Shown one piece after another: positions 5,161 to 5,436 of a stretch of DNA of 5,436 nucleotides. The position numbers and the translations under genes were made by a program. The notes beneath the pieces were generated by a model that made no database searches, was not told the DNA's origin, and saw only the letters and a list, made by a program, of their open reading frames with translations. Within the stretch, counting starts at the first letter, position 1. Each line of letters opens with the position of its first letter. This stretch comes from Moraxellaceae bacterium (GTDB lineage: Bacteria > Pseudomonadota > Gammaproteobacteria > Pseudomonadales > UBA3067): the NCBI GenBank assembly GCA_002401525.1, contig NVTH01000004.1:14012-19447 (forward strand), in the 5' to 3' direction.

Positions 5161-5436
5161 AAGTCTTGGGGATTCTCCAATTCGGCAACAAAAATACGGA
5201 GCGGGGTCGGGCGCCTATTTAATTTGCGCTATTTTATAACTATAGCCCAATAACTGAAGCACAATAATTGAAGCAGAATTAAGAACCGCGAGGAGCAGCG
5301 GGCCTCCCTCAGAGTCACCCCCTAGCCTCGCCTAATCGCTCCGCCGAAGACATTTCGCTGGCAAGTCATCTAAAACGTTAATGGCTTATAACGTTAAGCA
5401 ATTAGTTTTTGTAATTCAGATGAAATTAATAACCTC
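5161..5436. other. Region upstream of the HDOD gene, no supported gene
   Basis: These 276 bp contain an AT-rich part next to the HDOD start (5205-5280) that includes TATAGTTATAAAAT on the minus strand (about 5241-5228), a possible -10 without a good -35. A GC-richer patch follows (about 5286-5350). At the right edge a minus-strand frame runs in from outside and stops at TAA 5397-5395 (12 visible codons), and a plus-strand ATG opens at 5420. Neither is long enough to call a gene. Confidence 0.4.
5374..5397 (+). repeat. Direct repeat AACGTTAA, two copies 16 bp apart
   Basis: AACGTTAA occurs at 5374-5381 and 5390-5397, and each contains the palindrome AACGTT. A TATAAC (5387-5392) overlaps the second copy. 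It could be a pair of regulator half-sites or chance in AT-rich DNA. Confidence 0.35.

Noticed and set aside
4707..5239. Two plus-strand open frames (4707-4961 and 4994-5239)
   Set aside because: Both are antisense to the HDOD gene, whose conserved motifs cover the same bases.
5395..5435. C-terminal tail of a minus-strand gene entering from the right edge
   Set aside because: Only 12 codons before a stop are visible, which is expected by chance.

Overview
The window looks like a gammaproteobacterial chromosome segment. The clearest taxonomic marker is GreB, which aligns without gaps to the 158-residue Escherichia coli protein as I remember it. The other genes are signalling accessories of the kind common in environmental and marine gammaproteobacteria. 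The genus cannot be told from the sequence alone. No RNA gene, mobile element, CRISPR array or origin was seen.

Layout from left to right: (1) 1-665, minus strand, an open-ended gene for an acidic coiled-coil protein of unknown function that runs off the left edge. (2) 666-1014, a divergent intergenic region with a good plus-strand promoter and a 17-bp tandem repeat that repeats its -10 hexamer. (3) 1015-1491, greB, starting at TTG. (4) 1492-1754, an intergenic region that begins with five degenerate 14-bp tandem repeats. (5) 1755-2678, plus strand, a cytoplasmic protein with two FHA domains and a C-terminal membrane anchor. (6) 2815-4029, minus strand, a response regulator with a degenerate GGDEF domain. 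(7) 4030-4272, a spacer with a perfect 8-bp hairpin or palindrome. (8) 4273-5160, minus strand, an HDOD gene whose reading frame is cut by an in-frame TAG 36 sense codons before the next stop. (9) 5161-5436, non-coding as far as can be seen.

Genes 5, 6 and 8 are all signal-transduction modules without an obvious output enzyme. They are a phosphothreonine reader at the membrane, a phosphorylatable receiver joined to a probable c-di-GMP-binding (not c-di-GMP-making) domain, and an HDOD adaptor. HDOD and the response regulator are co-oriented but separated by about 240 bp. The FHA gene converges on them, so one transcript for all three is excluded. That they form one pathway is an inference from proximity only.

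The points most worth a second look are the interrupted HDOD frame, the GGDEF domain that has lost its active site but kept its RxxD inhibitory-site motif, the tandemly repeated -10 region before greB, and the uncharacterised coiled-coil protein at the left edge.
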